Shown here: one piece after another, positions 63,198 to 64,000 of the stretch
How the letters are laid out: every line of letters starts with the position of its first letter
How positions within the stretch are numbered: position 1 is the first letter of the stretch
NCBI RefSeq assembly: GCF_914484835.1
Contig: NZ_CAJZAR010000028.1
Span: 62,001-126,000 of the forward strand
Reading direction: 5' to 3'
DNA length: 64,000 nucleotides
From: Paraburkholderia tropica
GTDB lineage: Bacteria; Pseudomonadota; Gammaproteobacteria; Burkholderiales; Burkholderiaceae
Translations under genes and position numbers: made by a program
Notes under the pieces: model-generated
The model's input: the letters and a program-made list of their open reading frames with translations, nothing else
Databases searched by the model: none
What the model was told of the DNA's origin: nothing

Positions 63198-64000
63198 TCA
63201 GCCCACCGCCGACCACCCGCCGCCCAGCGCCTTGTACAGCGCCACGAGTTGCTCGCGCAGCGCCATATCGGCCTGCGCGAGCGCGTCCTCGCCGCCGAGC
63301 AGCGCGTCCTGCGCCGTATCCACTTGCAGATAGCTCGAACTGCCTTGCTGATAACGCTGCGTCGCGGCCGTGAGCGCGGCGCGTTCGTGATCGACGGCCT
63401 GCGCGAGTTCGTTGCGGCGGCGCTGCGTGTTGCCGTAAGCGGTCATCGCGTTATCGACGTCGCGCCACGCTTGCAGCACGGTCTTCTGATACGCGATGGC
63501 GGCTTCGCGCTGTTGCGCGCGGCGCAGCTTGAGCGTGCCGCGCAGACGTCCGCCTTCGAAGATCGGAATTTCGACGCTCGGCCCGATCGAAAACGCACGG
63601 CTCGCGAGGCTGAACAGATTGCCGAATTGCAGGCCCTCGGTGCCCACGCTGCCCGTGAGGCTCACATCGGGATAAAACGACGCGACGGCCACGCCCGTTT
63701 CGGCGGTCGCCTGATGCAGACGCGCCTCGGCTTCGCGGATGTCCGGGCGGCGGCGCAGCAGCGCGGACGGCAAACCCGCGGGCACTTGCGGCGGCAGCAG
63801 CGGCAGGTCCGCGACCGGCGCGAGTTCGTCCTGCAACGCGCGCGGCGGCTGCGCGAGCAGCAGGCCGATGGCGTTGATGCTCTGCTGCTCGGTGGTTTGC
63901 AGATCGGGCAAACGCGCGGCGATCGATTCGCGCGTGGCTTTCGCGCGCGCCACGTCGAGCGTGTTGCCGATGCCGTTCTCGTACTGGTTTTCGACCAGCG
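63198..64000 (-). CDS. Outer-membrane efflux factor (NodT/OprM family), C-terminal part
   Basis: The C-terminal 267 or so codons of an RND-type outer-membrane channel; the frame is open to the window edge, so the N-terminal part lies beyond 64000. Family segments are L-L-R-R-R-P-D-I-R-E-A-E-A-R-L, F-Y-P-D-V-S-L-T-G-S-V-G and P-I-F-E-G-G-R-L-R, followed by long amphipathic helices and Y-L-Q-V-D-T-A-Q-D-A-L. These trimers form the outer duct of tripartite drug efflux pumps. The pump and adaptor genes are probably to the right (inference). Strong terminator after the stop. Confidence 0.92.
   Translation of the reverse strand, partial: LVENQYENGIGNTLDVARAKATRESIAARLPDLQTTEQQSINAIGLLLAQPPRALQDELAPVADLPLLPPQVPAGLPSALLRRRPDIREAEARLHQATAETGVAVASFYPDVSLTGSVGTEGLQFGNLFSLASRAFSIGPSVEIPIFEGGRLRGTLKLRRAQQREAAIAYQKTVLQAWRDVDNAMTAYGNTQRRRNELAQAVDHERAALTAATQRYQQGSSSYLQVDTAQDALLGGEDALAQADMALREQLVALYKALGGGWSAVG

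Overview
The window is GC-rich DNA with tightly packed genes on both strands and typical Burkholderiaceae content: many LysR, IclR, GlxA-type AraC, HxlR and TetR regulators beside small catabolic operons, a porin of the Porin_4 type, AcnB, a DUF1479 dioxygenase and an XRE regulator with a ligand-binding domain. I read it as a chromosomal segment of a Paraburkholderia, Caballeronia or Burkholderia relative. I saw no tRNA, rRNA, insertion sequence, integrase, phage gene or CRISPR array.

Layout. 0-1.6 kb: end of a probable hydroxyproline/ketoglutarate-semialdehyde operon. 1.9-2.8 kb: three small proteins of unknown function. 2.8-5.0 kb: LysR regulator divergent from a bicupin protein. 5.2-10 kb: a signalling operon (4xCBS-PAS-GGDEF-EAL protein, a small helical protein, a chemoreceptor). 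10.4-11.4 kb: zinc alcohol dehydrogenase. 11.6-24.6 kb: a catabolic island with an IclR regulator; a forward operon of APH-fold kinase, ACAD10/11-like acyl-CoA dehydrogenase and acyl-CoA ligase; a reverse operon of a complete branched-chain-type ABC importer and an SMP-30 family lactonase; then an SDR and a porin. 25-28 kb: two SDRs divergent from a GlxA-type regulator. 28-33 kb: LysR, LctP-type permease, CoA transferase and CitE-type lyase. 33-35 kb: XRE regulator divergent from an epimerase-like SDR. 35-41 kb: a glycine-rich lipoprotein, WaaE-like glycosyltransferase, DsbA-fold protein, tannase/feruloyl esterase and MFS transporter. 41-50 kb: KfrA-like coiled-coil protein, di-haem peroxidase, AcpA-like phosphoesterase, UbiH-type monooxygenase, hemerythrin and FUSC exporter. 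50.5-53.1 kb: acnB. 53.5-60.3 kb: a small unknown gene, DUF1479, an AraC remnant, an Old Yellow Enzyme/HxlR pair, an alpha/beta-hydrolase remnant, an atypical SDR and a TetR/aldo-keto reductase pair. 60.4-62.8 kb: an operon of three exported proteins. 63.2 kb to the end: an outer-membrane efflux protein cut by the window edge.

The most interesting part is the 11.6-24.6 kb island. The 15-bp palindrome TTCTGCAATGCAGAA or a close variant lies upstream of the forward operon, the importer operon and the SDR. In two of these places a further half-site sits exactly 20 bp away. The IclR gene next to the first site is the natural candidate regulator. The gene set matches the chemistry known from levulinate (lva) catabolism and ACAD10/11: CoA activation, phosphorylation of a 4-hydroxyacyl-CoA and elimination of phosphate. 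Here it comes with a possible lactonase and its own importer, so a gamma-lactone or 4-hydroxy/4-keto acid is a testable substrate class. A second small regulatory network is visible at 57.8-59.5 kb: near-identical 14-bp sites in front of an SDR and an aldo-keto reductase, next to a TetR gene.
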